DNA of 64,000 bases from Gammaproteobacteria bacterium (GCA_029861535.1 JAOTZC010000001.1:170792-234791), one strand, 5' to 3'. Shown: positions 44,015 to 53,865, counted from the stretch's first letter. Numbers and translations are program-made. The notes: a model not told the origin generated them from the sequence alone.

Positions 44015-44390
44015 ATCCGAACCCAGGCAAGCAAAAATAACCAATCGGTATATCGGCGGGCGCCGTCTGCCCGCCGTGGCGATTCTGCCGGCCAGCTAAA
44101 GCAATAAGCCCTGTTCGATGCCAGCGCAAAGGTTTCAACTGTACCCGTATCGCCGCTAATGACGCCGCTTAGCGCTCATTTAGCGACGGCCATAATCATT
44201 GGTGTGGTATTTTTCCGACACAATGAAATCTGTGGTGAAAAAACTACAAACATCTAAAAGCGGCGCTAATCGGGCCTAAAACCCCCTATTTAAAGGGCGG
44301 GCGCCACGCGACAAGCTCCCGGAAAATTATGAATTTCAGCTGGGTTGTGATAAAAATGCAACGGTGGATACACAGCATAAGGGAGTCTCC
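44015..44390. other. Intergenic region before the TonB receptor
   Basis: This 376-base gap has no coding signal. A GC-rich hairpin, CGGCGGGC / GCCCGCCG, at 44054-44076 follows the adaptor gene but has no T-run. The right half is AT-rich; a loose promoter (TTGTGA 44345-44350, TACACA 44369-44374, spacer 18) and AGGGAG just before the ATG serve the receptor gene. The long leader-sized space could hold an operator, but no clear palindrome was seen. Confidence 0.5.
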
Positions 44391-47312
44391 ATGAACACAA
44401 ATAGCAAACTGCAATCAGCAGTACGCCTAGCGCTAGGAATGAGCGCGGGTGCACTAGCTGTTTCCGTTGCGCCCAGTGCACTCGCACAGGATGTTGGCGC
44501 AGACGACGTTGAACAAATCGAGGAAATCATTACGACGGGTTCGCGCATTAAACGTGCGGACCTCGATAGTGCTAGCCCCGTCACCGTAATCGATCAGGAA
44601 GATATTATGGTTACCGGTGTCACTGATGTTGGTGCTCTGCTCCAACGTCTGCCATCTATGTCCGGTTCGCCGATCGGAACCACCACCAACAATGGTGGCA
44701 ATGGTTCTGTGCAGATTGACCTGCGCGGTATGGGCCCCATTCGTACGCTGACGCTCGTAAACGGTAAGCGCACGGTTGACGGTGGTGATTACCAAACGAT
44801 CCCCGCTACGATGATCGAGCGTGTTGAAATTCTGAAAGACGGTGCCTCCGCGGTTTACGGTGCGGATGCTGTCGCCGGTGTTGTGAATATCATCACCAAA
44901 GACAGTTTTGACGGCATCAAAATGGAAGTGCAGACGGCCGACTGGTTCGACTCAAAGGGCGCTCAACAAGAGTACAGCTTCATCGCTGGCCGTGAATTCG
45001 ACGGCGGCAATTTCCTATTCGGTGCTGAATTCGTCGATCAGGAAGAAGCGTTCCAAAGCGACGCACCGTGGGATTACTTCCAGGATTCCTACTTCATCTA
45101 TCCTGGCGGTTGTGAAGCACAGCTAACGGCACCGTATGACGGTACGCCTCAGGGCGGTTGTTACATTGTTGGCTCATCTCGTATTCCGGCTAGTCGTTTA
45201 GGATTTATCGATATTGATCCAGGCACCACTGGACGTCAGGGTAATGGTGTACTCCTGATTGACGACGCCCAGGCAGCGAGCGTGCCATACGAAGTGGGCA
45301 TCATGATTCCGCATGACGGTCGCACGTACAACTATGCACCGGTCAACTACATCCAGACGCCCTATGAGCGAACCAACCTGTTCGCGGATATGGGCTTGGA
45401 TCTGACTGACGACATTCGGCTGGATGCTGAGATTCGCGGTAATCTGCGGAATTCGGCACAGGAACTTGCGCCGCAGCCGTACAATTCGCCGACGGATCCG
45501 GCTCACTCAGGTGTGTTTGATGGTGGCTTCGGTAATGTCGCATATAATGGAATTTCCGAGGATAACTACTACCTGCGTCGTGCCATTGACGCGTACAACG
45601 CCGCGAATGGAACGGCTCTGCCGTACCAGCCTGTGTCCGACGCTCGTCGTCGTATGATTGAGACGACACGTCGTTTCGAGCAGGAAATCACTCAGATACA
45701 GGCAAATGCCACGTTGACCGGAACATTCAACGATGTTGACTGGGAGGTTTACTACAACAAAGGTTGGCGTGATCGTACCGATGTCGATCGCGGGCAGTTC
45801 TCCGGCCCTCGTTTGTTTAATGCCCTAGGCCCGTCAGCTGATCTCGATGCCGACGGCCAGCCTGAGTGTTACGCCGACGTTTCCGACCCGACTTCGATAA
45901 TCTCGGGATGTGTTCCATTCAACTTCTTCGGCGGCGGTGCTGTCGCCCCTGATGGAACGCCAACGTTAACGACTTTGACTCAGGACATGATCGACTACGT
46001 CCAAGTCGACCTGGTTGACACGTTCGAGTTCGATCAGGACCAGGGTGGTCTGTCGTTTACCGGTGCGGCATTCGAGTTGCCAGGTGGCGAGCTCGGTTGG
46101 GCTCTTGGTTATGAGTACCGCAAAGAGAAGGCTGTATACGATCCCGACTCTGCGAAGCAGCAGGACGCGGTGACCGGTAACACGGGCGCGGGTACCACGG
46201 GTTCCTATTCGTCCGATTCTGTCTATGGCGAAGTCTTCGCTCCGGTGTTCGATAACGGTACACAGAACCTGAACCTGAAGGGCGGCGTTCGTTGGGACGA
46301 TTTCTCAACCTTCGGCGACGACACGACGTTCCAGTTTGGCGTTGAAGTCGGTCTTCTCGAAGAGTTGAAGTTCCGCGCGACTGTCGGTGAAGTGTTCCGT
46401 GCACCGAGCATCTTCGAAACGTTCGCGGGCCAAGTTGACTCGTTCCCGACCTACCTCGATCCGTGTAGCCCGACCACCAACGGTGGCAACTTGGCGCCGG
46501 GTTGCGGTGGTCAGACGACGGTTCAGCTCGATACGCAGGTTCTAGCGCGCGTCGGTGGTAACCCTGGCCTGATCGCAGAATCCGGTGACACGATAACGGC
46601 TGGTCTGGTGTGGACGCCAACCTTTGGCGATCATGACTTCTCGGTCACGGTTGACTGGTGGCAGATCGAATTGGACGACAGGATCGACACGCTTGGCGTT
46701 CAGTTCCTTCTCGACGATTGCTACATCAATCAGAATGCCTCAGCGTGTTCTCTGATTACCCGACGTCCGGACTTCAGTATCGCGCAGATTCTGGATGCAC
46801 CGCTCAACGTCGCACAGGCTACCGCTGAAGGTATCGATACCGAGATCCGCTGGAACTTCGAAACCACGTTTGGTGAGTTCGAGACGTCTCTTCTCTGGGC
46901 ACACAACACGGACCGCACAAGAACTGCGTTCGCGGGTGCTCCTGAGGAAGACCTACTCGGACGTTACACCGATCCTGGTGAGGCGTGGGTTGAAGATAAG
47001 ATCAACTACTCGATTGGCTGGTTCAGAAACGACTTCTCCGTTCGTTACCTGGGCGAGTACATCAGTGACTTGGATGCCGACGTCAGCTTCCTTTCGACGT
47101 ACATCCAGAGTGTTGATTCTCAGCTCTATCATGACATCGTCTTCGGTTATGACGTACGCTCGACCGGCACTCGAATCGCAGCTGGTATCACAAACTTTAC
47201 GGACGAAGAACCTCCGTACATTGACTTCGGCTTCAACGCAAGCACCGATCCGTCAACGTACCGTCTGTTCGGTATTGGATACTACGTTCGCCTTTCGCAG
47301 AGCTTCGACTAA
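44391..47312 (+). CDS. TonB-dependent outer-membrane receptor
   Basis: A 973-residue outer-membrane receptor with signal peptide (ending PSALAQ), a TonB-box-like EEIITTGSRIKRADLDS, the plug (SPVTVIDQEDIM, RTLTLVNGKRTVDGGDYQ, VERVEILKDGASAVYGADAVAGVVNIIT) and a 22-strand barrel ending in an aromatic-rich strand (YYVRLSQSF). Several short Cys pairs (GGCEAQ...GGCYIVG; PECYAD...SGCVPF; DPCSP...PGCGG; DDCYIN...SACSLI) fall in predicted surface loops and would form disulfides. The style is that of the large receptor families of Caulobacterales, Xanthomonadales and relatives that import peptides or glycans; the substrate is not readable. AGGGAG precedes the ATG. A terminator follows at once. Confidence 0.93.
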   Translation: MNTNSKLQSAVRLALGMSAGALAVSVAPSALAQDVGADDVEQIEEIITTGSRIKRADLDSASPVTVIDQEDIMVTGVTDVGALLQRLPSMSGSPIGTTTNNGGNGSVQIDLRGMGPIRTLTLVNGKRTVDGGDYQTIPATMIERVEILKDGASAVYGADAVAGVVNIITKDSFDGIKMEVQTADWFDSKGAQQEYSFIAGREFDGGNFLFGAEFVDQEEAFQSDAPWDYFQDSYFIYPGGCEAQLTAPYDGTPQGGCYIVGSSRIPASRLGFIDIDPGTTGRQGNGVLLIDDAQAASVPYEVGIMIPHDGRTYNYAPVNYIQTPYERTNLFADMGLDLTDDIRLDAEIRGNLRNSAQELAPQPYNSPTDPAHSGVFDGGFGNVAYNGISEDNYYLRRAIDAYNAANGTALPYQPVSDARRRMIETTRRFEQEITQIQANATLTGTFNDVDWEVYYNKGWRDRTDVDRGQFSGPRLFNALGPSADLDADGQPECYADVSDPTSIISGCVPFNFFGGGAVAPDGTPTLTTLTQDMIDYVQVDLVDTFEFDQDQGGLSFTGAAFELPGGELGWALGYEYRKEKAVYDPDSAKQQDAVTGNTGAGTTGSYSSDSVYGEVFAPVFDNGTQNLNLKGGVRWDDFSTFGDDTTFQFGVEVGLLEELKFRATVGEVFRAPSIFETFAGQVDSFPTYLDPCSPTTNGGNLAPGCGGQTTVQLDTQVLARVGGNPGLIAESGDTITAGLVWTPTFGDHDFSVTVDWWQIELDDRIDTLGVQFLLDDCYINQNASACSLITRRPDFSIAQILDAPLNVAQATAEGIDTEIRWNFETTFGEFETSLLWAHNTDRTRTAFAGAPEEDLLGRYTDPGEAWVEDKINYSIGWFRNDFSVRYLGEYISDLDADVSFLSTYIQSVDSQLYHDIVFGYDVRSTGTRIAAGITNFTDEEPPYIDFGFNASTDPSTYRLFGIGYYVRLSQSFD

Positions 47313-47332
47313 GTCTGTAGTGTAAGACCAAG

Positions 47333-47366
47333 AAGGGCTGCCCTTTTTCAGGGCAGCCCTTTTTTT
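47333..47366 (+). terminator. Rho-independent terminator of the TonB receptor gene
   Basis: GGGCTGCCC (47335-47343) pairs with GGGCAGCCC (47351-47359), extended by AA/TT, and is followed by seven T residues. Loop TTTTTCA. Confidence 0.92.
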
Positions 47367-47399
47367 GTGCGTGAGTTTTGTATGTGCCTATAGGTGTAA

Positions 47400-47801
47400 T
47401 CAGGTCCAGGCTTCGTCGGCCTCGACCAGCGAATACAGTAGCTCCGCCTGCACGGCAAGCGCATCATCGCCATCTCGCGCTGCCGCCATCTGCCACTTCA
47501 GCGCGAAATGTCGCGCCGCGTCTCGCGGCGACTCGGCAAGACGCACATCGACATGGTCGGTTGCGACGTTGCCGCCGATGACCCATATCGCCGGCGGATG
47601 CGAGACAGTCTCGCGCAGTTCGGCGATGAACATCTGCATCGGCAACATCCAGACAATACGTGCTTCTACGGCGGGCCCGTCAATAATTTTGGCATCTGCA
47701 AGATCGTCGATCGAATTACTTAGCTGATCTTTTCCCCAGGCAACAGCAGCCTTACGGTCATCGGCATTGTCGGCGTTGTTTGGATTCTGCTTATCGGACA
47801 T
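47400..47801 (-). CDS. DUF4826 family protein
   Basis: A 133-residue soluble protein. The core AIWVIGGNVATDHVDVRLAESPRDAARHFALKWQ matches what I recall of the DUF4826 consensus (WVISGDLPTDHV, AREALRHFALSWQ). The N-terminus is Asn/Asp-rich and the end acidic (LVEADEAW). No function is known. It is followed on the same strand, upstream, by the sulfotransferase-like gene, with 27 bases between them. Confidence 0.7.
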   Translation of the reverse strand: MSDKQNPNNADNADDRKAAVAWGKDQLSNSIDDLADAKIIDGPAVEARIVWMLPMQMFIAELRETVSHPPAIWVIGGNVATDHVDVRLAESPRDAARHFALKWQMAAARDGDDALAVQAELLYSLVEADEAWT

Positions 47802-47828
47802 GTGAGAGTTACCCGTGTTGTTGGCGGT

Positions 47829-48905
47829 TTAGGCGCTCCGCATTAAGCGGTTCTCGTGCAGAAAATCATGCAGGTCGAGTCCATCCACAAGTGGTGTGAC
47901 CCATTCGACAATATCGTCAATCTCCTGCCGATTCGCCGCCAATATGCGTTGCTCCTCTTCGGATTTCAACGCGCTGTCGTAACGGTAACGCGTGTCCTTC
48001 GCGTTCTTGCCCAGCACTTCGCTCGCGGTCATTTTGACCATGTCATGTTCGCTCGGCACGTGGCCAAAGTGAACACTCACCGCGTTTAACGATGCCTTCG
48101 GGCTCGACAGAAAGTCGGCCATGTCCAGGCAGCGCAGCCGCTCCGTCCCATATTTCGACGCGGCCTGTTTGAGTGTATGAATATTGCGCACCCAGATCAG
48201 CGCGCAGGTTTGCAGCAGCGTGCGACTCGTCGGCATCGGGAATGACTCGAGAACTGCCGAAATATCGCTGTCCTTCGCAAAATCGGCCAACAGGCCCGGC
48301 ATCTTCCGTTGCGTCTCAGCGGGTTTTTTGAGATTCGATACGAGAAATTCGGCGATGTCCGAGTGCATATACAGTATTGGCTGCTCCGGCAAATAGTTCA
48401 GCACGTCGTACAGTAGGTTATTCGCCACGTTGCTTGCCTTGATGACCAGCGACTCACCGGACTTGTACTGCTTCGCCAGTAGCGGCATGTAGGTGTTAAT
48501 CATTTCCCTCCAATGCGGTTCTGGAATAGTGCCGGCGTGCTGGCGTTTGATATCAGCCAGGCGGCGCAGGATCCAGGGTTCCTTTAGCGAATAGAATGCT
48601 GGGATTTGGTTCAGGCATCGCGCAAGCAGTGTCGAGCAAACGAACGCATGATGGAAAATAAAGTTGGTTTTCGGCCGCTCGACCGCATGCTGCGACATCA
48701 ATGCGACAAGCTCCTGAGAATTAACCAGAAAATCGCGTGTCGCCTGCGGCTCGAAGCGGATGTCGACAAACGGCGCAGCAGCCAGCTCCCGCTCATTGGT
48801 CATTAGGAAGCGCGTCTGGCCCTGTTCTGGAAGCGTATCGAAAAGATAGTAGCGCGGATCGGCCAATAGCTCCTGCGCTTCGATTTTAGCTTGTGTCGTT
48901 GCCAT
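47829..48905 (-). CDS. Sulfotransferase-like protein
   Basis: A 358-residue protein that looks like a divergent member of the P-loop sulfotransferase superfamily. NFIFHHAFVCSTLLARCLNQ, followed by FYSLKEPWILRRLAD, corresponds to the PAPS-binding loop and the helix behind it, although the loop lacks the usual Gly-Thr/Ser pattern. The conserved central and C-terminal parts (SLVIKASNVANNLLYDVLN, LYMHSDIAEFLVSNLKKP) would hold the second nucleotide-binding segment. MATTQAKIEAQEL is taken as the start; a longer frame overlaps the methyltransferase stop. The enzymatic role is uncertain because of the altered loop. Confidence 0.6.
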   Translation of the reverse strand: MATTQAKIEAQELLADPRYYLFDTLPEQGQTRFLMTNERELAAAPFVDIRFEPQATRDFLVNSQELVALMSQHAVERPKTNFIFHHAFVCSTLLARCLNQIPAFYSLKEPWILRRLADIKRQHAGTIPEPHWREMINTYMPLLAKQYKSGESLVIKASNVANNLLYDVLNYLPEQPILYMHSDIAEFLVSNLKKPAETQRKMPGLLADFAKDSDISAVLESFPMPTSRTLLQTCALIWVRNIHTLKQAASKYGTERLRCLDMADFLSSPKASLNAVSVHFGHVPSEHDMVKMTASEVLGKNAKDTRYRYDSALKSEEEQRILAANRQEIDDIVEWVTPLVDGLDLHDFLHENRLMRSA

Positions 48906-48922
48906 CGCTGCTCTGTTGCTGC

Positions 48923-49897
48923 TTATTTCCGAGTTGCGACCAGCATCCACGCAACCGGCGGTGTCGATTCATTATTCTGCAAGCGCTCCGATGTCGAGAC
49001 ATTGAAGTTGCTTTCGCGAAGGCGTCGGACGATGTCGTCAAATCCGGACTCACTGATAGCTGAGTCACTCATCGAACGCATGCGGCCGCTGTACGCGACC
49101 AATTCTGCCGCCATCGTGTCGAGCCAGGCGAGCACCTCATCAAGATCGTGGTGCATGATGCGGTTATGGATTCGGTCGACCTCATAATACAAAGTTGACA
49201 ATGTGCCGCCGGCGGCATTTTCTCCAAAAGTCATCATCGTTGATTTGAGCTGATCGAATACCGTCAGCATTACCTGCACTGCCTCATCGTAGTCTTTGCG
49301 AGAATTGTCCGGCGATTCGCCACGCACGCATTTTCGCGCCTCGAGGAACATGTGCTTGGCATTGCGGACAAACTCAATCTTATTCAGCTCCTTGATCGCG
49401 TTGAAGTTCGCGACGCATTCACGGTCGATCATGCCATCTCGAATATGCATCAAAAATATGAGCGTACCGCCCGGCGCAATGAGCCGGGCCATCTCATCAA
49501 CCGCGCCGACACCTGCGTATTCGACGCCAAATTGGCTGGTCGCAACATCGAATGATTGATCCGGAAACGGCATATTGCGAGCATCGCTGACGACGCCCTC
49601 GACCGACGGAAATCGTTCGACAAGGCTTTTGATCGCCCAATCGGAAGAGTCGAGGCAGGTAATGTCTATGTCATCCTCGCCGTATACCTGTTGCACAATC
49701 TCAACGACGGCGCCATTGCCACTCGCCACGTCAAGCAATCGTGGTTTGGCGCCGGTCTGCCGATTTTCCGTCAGTACTCGCCTCCAGAATTCCCGGACCA
49801 GCGGGTGATCGACGCCCTCACTGGCGTAGGCGGCACCGCCGCTACTGCCGCGCCAGTACGTATTCCAGTCCATTGCAAGCTCGGCCGGATCAGACAT
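48923..49897 (-). CDS. Class I SAM-dependent methyltransferase
   Basis: A 324-residue methyltransferase. Motif I is RLLDVASGNGAVVEIV, motif II-like ITCLDSSDWAIKSL, then VVSDARNMPFPDQSFDVATSQFGVEY and LIAPGGTLIFLMH as motifs IV and V/VI of the class I fold. The C-terminal 120 residues form an additional helical part without a known motif. The substrate is unknown. It is the first gene of the minus-strand trio with the sulfotransferase-like and DUF4826 genes and is divergent from the TPR-sulfotransferase gene, 130 bases away. Confidence 0.85.
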   Translation of the reverse strand: MSDPAELAMDWNTYWRGSSGGAAYASEGVDHPLVREFWRRVLTENRQTGAKPRLLDVASGNGAVVEIVQQVYGEDDIDITCLDSSDWAIKSLVERFPSVEGVVSDARNMPFPDQSFDVATSQFGVEYAGVGAVDEMARLIAPGGTLIFLMHIRDGMIDRECVANFNAIKELNKIEFVRNAKHMFLEARKCVRGESPDNSRKDYDEAVQVMLTVFDQLKSTMMTFGENAAGGTLSTLYYEVDRIHNRIMHHDLDEVLAWLDTMAAELVAYSGRMRSMSDSAISESGFDDIVRRLRESNFNVSTSERLQNNESTPPVAWMLVATRK

Positions 49898-50027
49898 TGA
49901 TGTAGAGACTCTTTATGATCTTTATGATTAACGGAACGGCAGAGCGCCGAATTATAACAATCGGTATCATACGCTGCCCAAAGACACCCTAAGAGACCGC
50001 CACGAATGCCGTCCGGAAAAGCCATCA

Positions 50028-51608
50028 ATGAACAGTAAGGTCGATCAGATCAGCCTCGCCGCGAGAAGTGCGGTACAAAAAAGGGACTGGGCCACCGTGC
50101 ACGCGGCGGCAACGGCGATACTTCGCCACGAGCAAGAAAGCGCGGAGGGCCATTTCTTGATGGGCCTGGTTGAAAAGGCCGCGCAGCACCCAGCTATCGC
50201 CGTTAACCAGTTCGAAACTGCATTACGCATCGACGACAACCGCCACGATGCGGCCATCGAGCTCGCAGACCAGCTAATCCAGTCGCGACGTAACGGCGAT
50301 GCGAAGGCGTTAATTGACAAGTACGTCGACAGGCTGTCGAACAGCCCGCGATATCTGGATATGGCTGCCACCGTGCTCAGCAATATCGGCCTAAATCAAG
50401 AGGCCTGGCCGTTGTATGAGAAGGCGAATCGACTACAGCCAAACATGCCATTGTTTCGCGCAAATCTCGCCGCCTGTGCGGTTTTCGTCGGCAAAATTGA
50501 CGAAGCCGCACAGATATATAAGGAGCTACTGGCGAACCGGCCGAGTCACCAGCGCAATCACTACCATTTGTCACGCCTTGCGAAGGCCACCGACGACACG
50601 CACATCCGGGAAATGACACAGCTAATCGAGGCAAACGGTTTACCGCCAGACAAAAATGTCTATTTGTATTATGCGATAGGCAAAGAATACGAAGACCTCG
50701 AAGACTGGGATAAGGCATTTCAATACTTAAAGACCGCCGGTGATGCGGTAGCTTCGGTAGCCAACTATTCGATCATGAGCGATCTCACCATCATCGATAC
50801 GATCAAAGACGTCTGCGACGCCGACTGGTTGCAGGCTGAACCCGCCAAACAGCCGACCGACGTTCAGGGCAAGACGCCCTGCTTCGTTCTCGGCTTGCCA
50901 CGAACCGGCACGACTCTGACAGAACGAATCATATCCAGCCATTCAGAAGTACAAACCATTGGTGAAACAGAATTCATCGAGTTTGCGTTACGTCTCAAGA
51001 GCGGCGTACAAACGCAGGAGCGCATGAGCGTCGACATAATTCGTGCCGCTGGACAAATCGATAGCCACGAGATCGCAAACGAGTACCTGAATCGTGTCGC
51101 GTACGTGCTCGATGATGAGCCGATCTTCATTGATAAGCTCCCACATAATTTTATGTACCTTGGCTTTATCGCCAAAGCGTTTCCGGACGCGAAGTTCGTA
51201 CATCTGAACCGGCACCCGATGGATGCGTGTTTTGCGATGTACAAACAGGTATTCACCTGGGCGTTCAAATTCTCCTATACGTTGGACGGCATCGCCGATT
51301 TCTACATAGCATACACGCAGCTGATGGACCACTGGCGCTCGCTGCTTGGTGATCGCCTTATTGACGTAACTTACGAGTCCTTAGTAGCCAATCAAGAAGT
51401 CGAGACAAGAAGATTATTGGAGAAACTCGATCTCGATTTCGAGGACGCGTGCCTGAACTTCGAAAAAAATACCGCGGCAAGCGCTACCGCAAGTTCAGTG
51501 CAGGTTCGCGAAAAAATACATTCTCGATCGGTCGACAAGTGGAAGCGCTTCGAACGGCAGCTGCAGCCGCTGGCCGAGCGATTGACGGCGGCAGGCATCG
51601 ATATTTAG
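50028..51608 (+). CDS. TPR-containing sulfotransferase
   Basis: A 526-residue protein with an N-terminal half of tetratricopeptide repeats (about residues 5-240; for example HFLMGLVEKAAQHPAIAVNQFETAL, FRANLAACAVFVGKIDEAAQIY) and a C-terminal PAPS-dependent sulfotransferase domain. The phosphosulfate-binding loop is CFVLGLPRTGTTLTERIISS (285-304), and AFPDAKFVHLNRHPMDACFAMY is the 3'-phosphate-binding segment. Such proteins are frequent next to TonB receptors in Caulobacterales and Sphingomonadales; the acceptor is unknown. No signal peptide is seen, so it should be cytoplasmic. Confidence 0.88.
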   Translation: MNSKVDQISLAARSAVQKRDWATVHAAATAILRHEQESAEGHFLMGLVEKAAQHPAIAVNQFETALRIDDNRHDAAIELADQLIQSRRNGDAKALIDKYVDRLSNSPRYLDMAATVLSNIGLNQEAWPLYEKANRLQPNMPLFRANLAACAVFVGKIDEAAQIYKELLANRPSHQRNHYHLSRLAKATDDTHIREMTQLIEANGLPPDKNVYLYYAIGKEYEDLEDWDKAFQYLKTAGDAVASVANYSIMSDLTIIDTIKDVCDADWLQAEPAKQPTDVQGKTPCFVLGLPRTGTTLTERIISSHSEVQTIGETEFIEFALRLKSGVQTQERMSVDIIRAAGQIDSHEIANEYLNRVAYVLDDEPIFIDKLPHNFMYLGFIAKAFPDAKFVHLNRHPMDACFAMYKQVFTWAFKFSYTLDGIADFYIAYTQLMDHWRSLLGDRLIDVTYESLVANQEVETRRLLEKLDLDFEDACLNFEKNTAASATASSVQVREKIHSRSVDKWKRFERQLQPLAERLTAAGIDI

Positions 51609-51613
51609 CAATC

Positions 51614-53194
51614 ATGCACGTCAATAAACTCTTATTGATCTTGATTTTCTTGAGCCTGCCGCTCGCTGCATGTGCCCCTGACACATCTAGTCACAGCGAT
51701 GTCGTAACGCAAGCGCCGGAACGGCCCGTATTCGAGCTGACAACCGATGAAGCGTACGACCTCGGCACGATCGGAGCTTATCCCGACGACCACGCGGAAA
51801 TTTACGACTATATCGACGCAAACATCGACGCACATTTGCGAGCCTTGCAGCGCTGGCTGCGACAACCATCGATATCGGCGCAAAACGTCGGCATCGAGCA
51901 AATGGCCGAGATGTTGCGTGGCGACCTCGAAAACTTAGGCTTCCAGGAAGCGAAATTGGTGCCAACCGACGGGCACCCGGGCGTCTGGGCCTATTACGAT
52001 GCCGGCAACGAAAAGACACTCGTCGTGTACCTGATGTACGACGTACAGCCGGTCGATCCTGAGGATTGGCAAAGCCCGCCGTTTGCGGCGAATCTTGTCG
52101 ATCATGATCTCGGTAAGGTACTGATGGCTCGTGGTGCAACCAACCAGAAAGGTCCGCAACGTGCGTTTCTGAATGCGCTTGAATCGATCATTGCCGTCGA
52201 CGGCTCGCTACCGGTGAATGTCATGATTGCTGCCGAAGGCGAAGAAGAGCTTGGCTCGCCGCACTATCATCAAATCGTCGACCGCTACTTCGACCGCTTG
52301 AAGACCGCAGACGCCGCGCTGTTTCCGTTCAATTCACAGCGACCGGACGGCAACATCTCGGTCATTCTTGGCGTCAAAGGAATTCTCTATGTCGAAATGA
52401 CGGCAACCGGTGGCAGTTGGGGTGGCCCAGCTGACGCAGAGATCCACGGCTCGTACAAAGCGATCGTCGACTCGCCAGTGTGGCGCCTGATTAAGGCGCT
52501 TTCGTCTCTGACATCGCCCGATGGCAACACGATTCTCGTATCAGGCTATTACGACGGTATCGTTCCGCCAACGGCAGAAGAATCCTTGTTGATCAACGCT
52601 GCCATAGAACAACGCGATGACGTGCAGCTGCAGGAGCTGTTGGGTGTCAGCCGCTGGATCGATGGCAAAACGGGCAATGATGCGGCGATCGAACTTTTGT
52701 ATCAGCCAACACTGAATATCGATGGCATTTGGAGCGGTTACACTGGCGAAGGCGTCAAGACAATTCTGCCGCATACGGCAAGTGCGAAAGTGGATTCGCG
52801 TTTGCCGCCAGGGCTCGATCCCGATGAGGCGTTGGCGAAGATTCGGCATCACCTGGACAGCAATGGCTTCGACGATATAAGCATCGAAAAACTGAGCGCT
52901 TATCCGGCTTCGCAGACGTCGATCGAGACGCCGGAAGTGCGGGCGGCGCTCGGCGTATTCAAGAAATACGCGAGCGGCGTGGCCGTACAGCCGCGCATAG
53001 CTGGCAGCGCGCCGTTTTATCAATTCACTGACCGACTTGGCCTGCCGCTGATTCCTGCCGGGATGGGCTTTGGCACGGGCGCACATGCGCCGAATGAAAT
53101 CATGCTGATCGAGCCAGGTGACGGAGTGCCGGTTGCCGGGCTTGCTGAAATTGAGAAAGCATACGTCGATTTCATCTATGCGCTGGCGGACTAG
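51614..53194 (+). CDS. M20-family lipoprotein with substituted metal ligands
   Basis: A 526-residue lipoprotein (LPLAACAPD, Cys20) with an M20/CN2-type peptidase fold. The catalytic landscape is recognisable but altered. The first ligand motif, normally Gly-His-x-Asp, is YLMYDVQP with Met141 for His. The bridging-Asp motif, normally RG(A/S)xDDKG, is RGATNQKGP with Asn177. AEGEEELGS keeps the Glu pair; the third ligand region (ALFPFNSQ) lacks its Asp; and the lid-domain DLHSG region is GGSWGGP. The final His in GTGAHAPNE is kept. It may be a pseudo-peptidase or use another mechanism. The start ATG at 51614 follows the sulfotransferase gene after five bases. Confidence 0.85.
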   Translation: MHVNKLLLILIFLSLPLAACAPDTSSHSDVVTQAPERPVFELTTDEAYDLGTIGAYPDDHAEIYDYIDANIDAHLRALQRWLRQPSISAQNVGIEQMAEMLRGDLENLGFQEAKLVPTDGHPGVWAYYDAGNEKTLVVYLMYDVQPVDPEDWQSPPFAANLVDHDLGKVLMARGATNQKGPQRAFLNALESIIAVDGSLPVNVMIAAEGEEELGSPHYHQIVDRYFDRLKTADAALFPFNSQRPDGNISVILGVKGILYVEMTATGGSWGGPADAEIHGSYKAIVDSPVWRLIKALSSLTSPDGNTILVSGYYDGIVPPTAEESLLINAAIEQRDDVQLQELLGVSRWIDGKTGNDAAIELLYQPTLNIDGIWSGYTGEGVKTILPHTASAKVDSRLPPGLDPDEALAKIRHHLDSNGFDDISIEKLSAYPASQTSIETPEVRAALGVFKKYASGVAVQPRIAGSAPFYQFTDRLGLPLIPAGMGFGTGAHAPNEIMLIEPGDGVPVAGLAEIEKAYVDFIYALAD

Positions 53195-53451
53195 GCGAAT
53201 CGCATTCGCATTGTCACCGTTGCGGGCCCTGGCAACACCCAGCGCTAAATATGTGCTTTTCATTGTGGAACGCCGCCCTGGCGATCGACATGGCACAGCT
53301 AAATGTTTGATTTAACAACGAATAGCCTCGAATCGCCTCGTCGGTATTTGGGCCAACGGGCAAAACTCGCGGGACGCCCAAAAATTCCTTAGACTCCCGG
53401 CAGCGCATTACGCGTTGCATACTAAACGTCATAAGAAACAAGGGGATAGTT

Positions 53452-53865
53452 GTGTTAAAAGAATTCAAAGAATTTGCCATGCGCGGCAATGTCGTCGACA
53501 TGGCCGTGGGCATTATTATTGGCGCCGCGTTCGGCAAGATCGTTTCGTCGGCGGTAAGTGACATGGTCATGCCGGTGATTGGAAAGGTGGTGGGCGGTGT
53601 CGATTTCTCTCAACTGTTTGTAAATCTGTCCGAAGGTGAGTTCGCAACGCTTGCGGCAGCGCAGGAAGCAGGCGCCGCGACGCTCAACTACGGTAATTTT
53701 CTGCAAGTGACATTCGATTTTCTGATTGTCGCTTTCGCAATTTTCATGATGATCAAAGCGCTCAATTCAATGAAGAAGAAGGAAGAGGAAGCGCCGGCAG
53801 AACCACCGAAGCCGTCCGATGAAGTGGTATTGCTGACTGAGATTCGCGACGCACTGAGACGCTAG
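53452..53865 (+). CDS. mscL: Large-conductance mechanosensitive channel MscL
   Basis: A 137-residue homopentameric channel that opens under hypo-osmotic stress. [30 protein letters not shown] is the conserved N-terminal helix and TM1; [23 protein letters not shown] is TM2. The periplasmic loop ([23 protein letters not shown]) and the C-terminal helix ([13 protein letters not shown]) are normal. Translation starts at GTG, with GGGATA upstream. A bidirectional-looking terminator follows. Confidence 0.95.
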   Translation: MLKEFKEFAMRGNVVDMAVGIIIGAAFGKIVSSAVSDMVMPVIGKVVGGVDFSQLFVNLSEGEFATLAAAQEAGAATLNYGNFLQVTFDFLIVAFAIFMMIKALNSMKKKEEEAPAEPPKPSDEVVLLTEIRDALRR

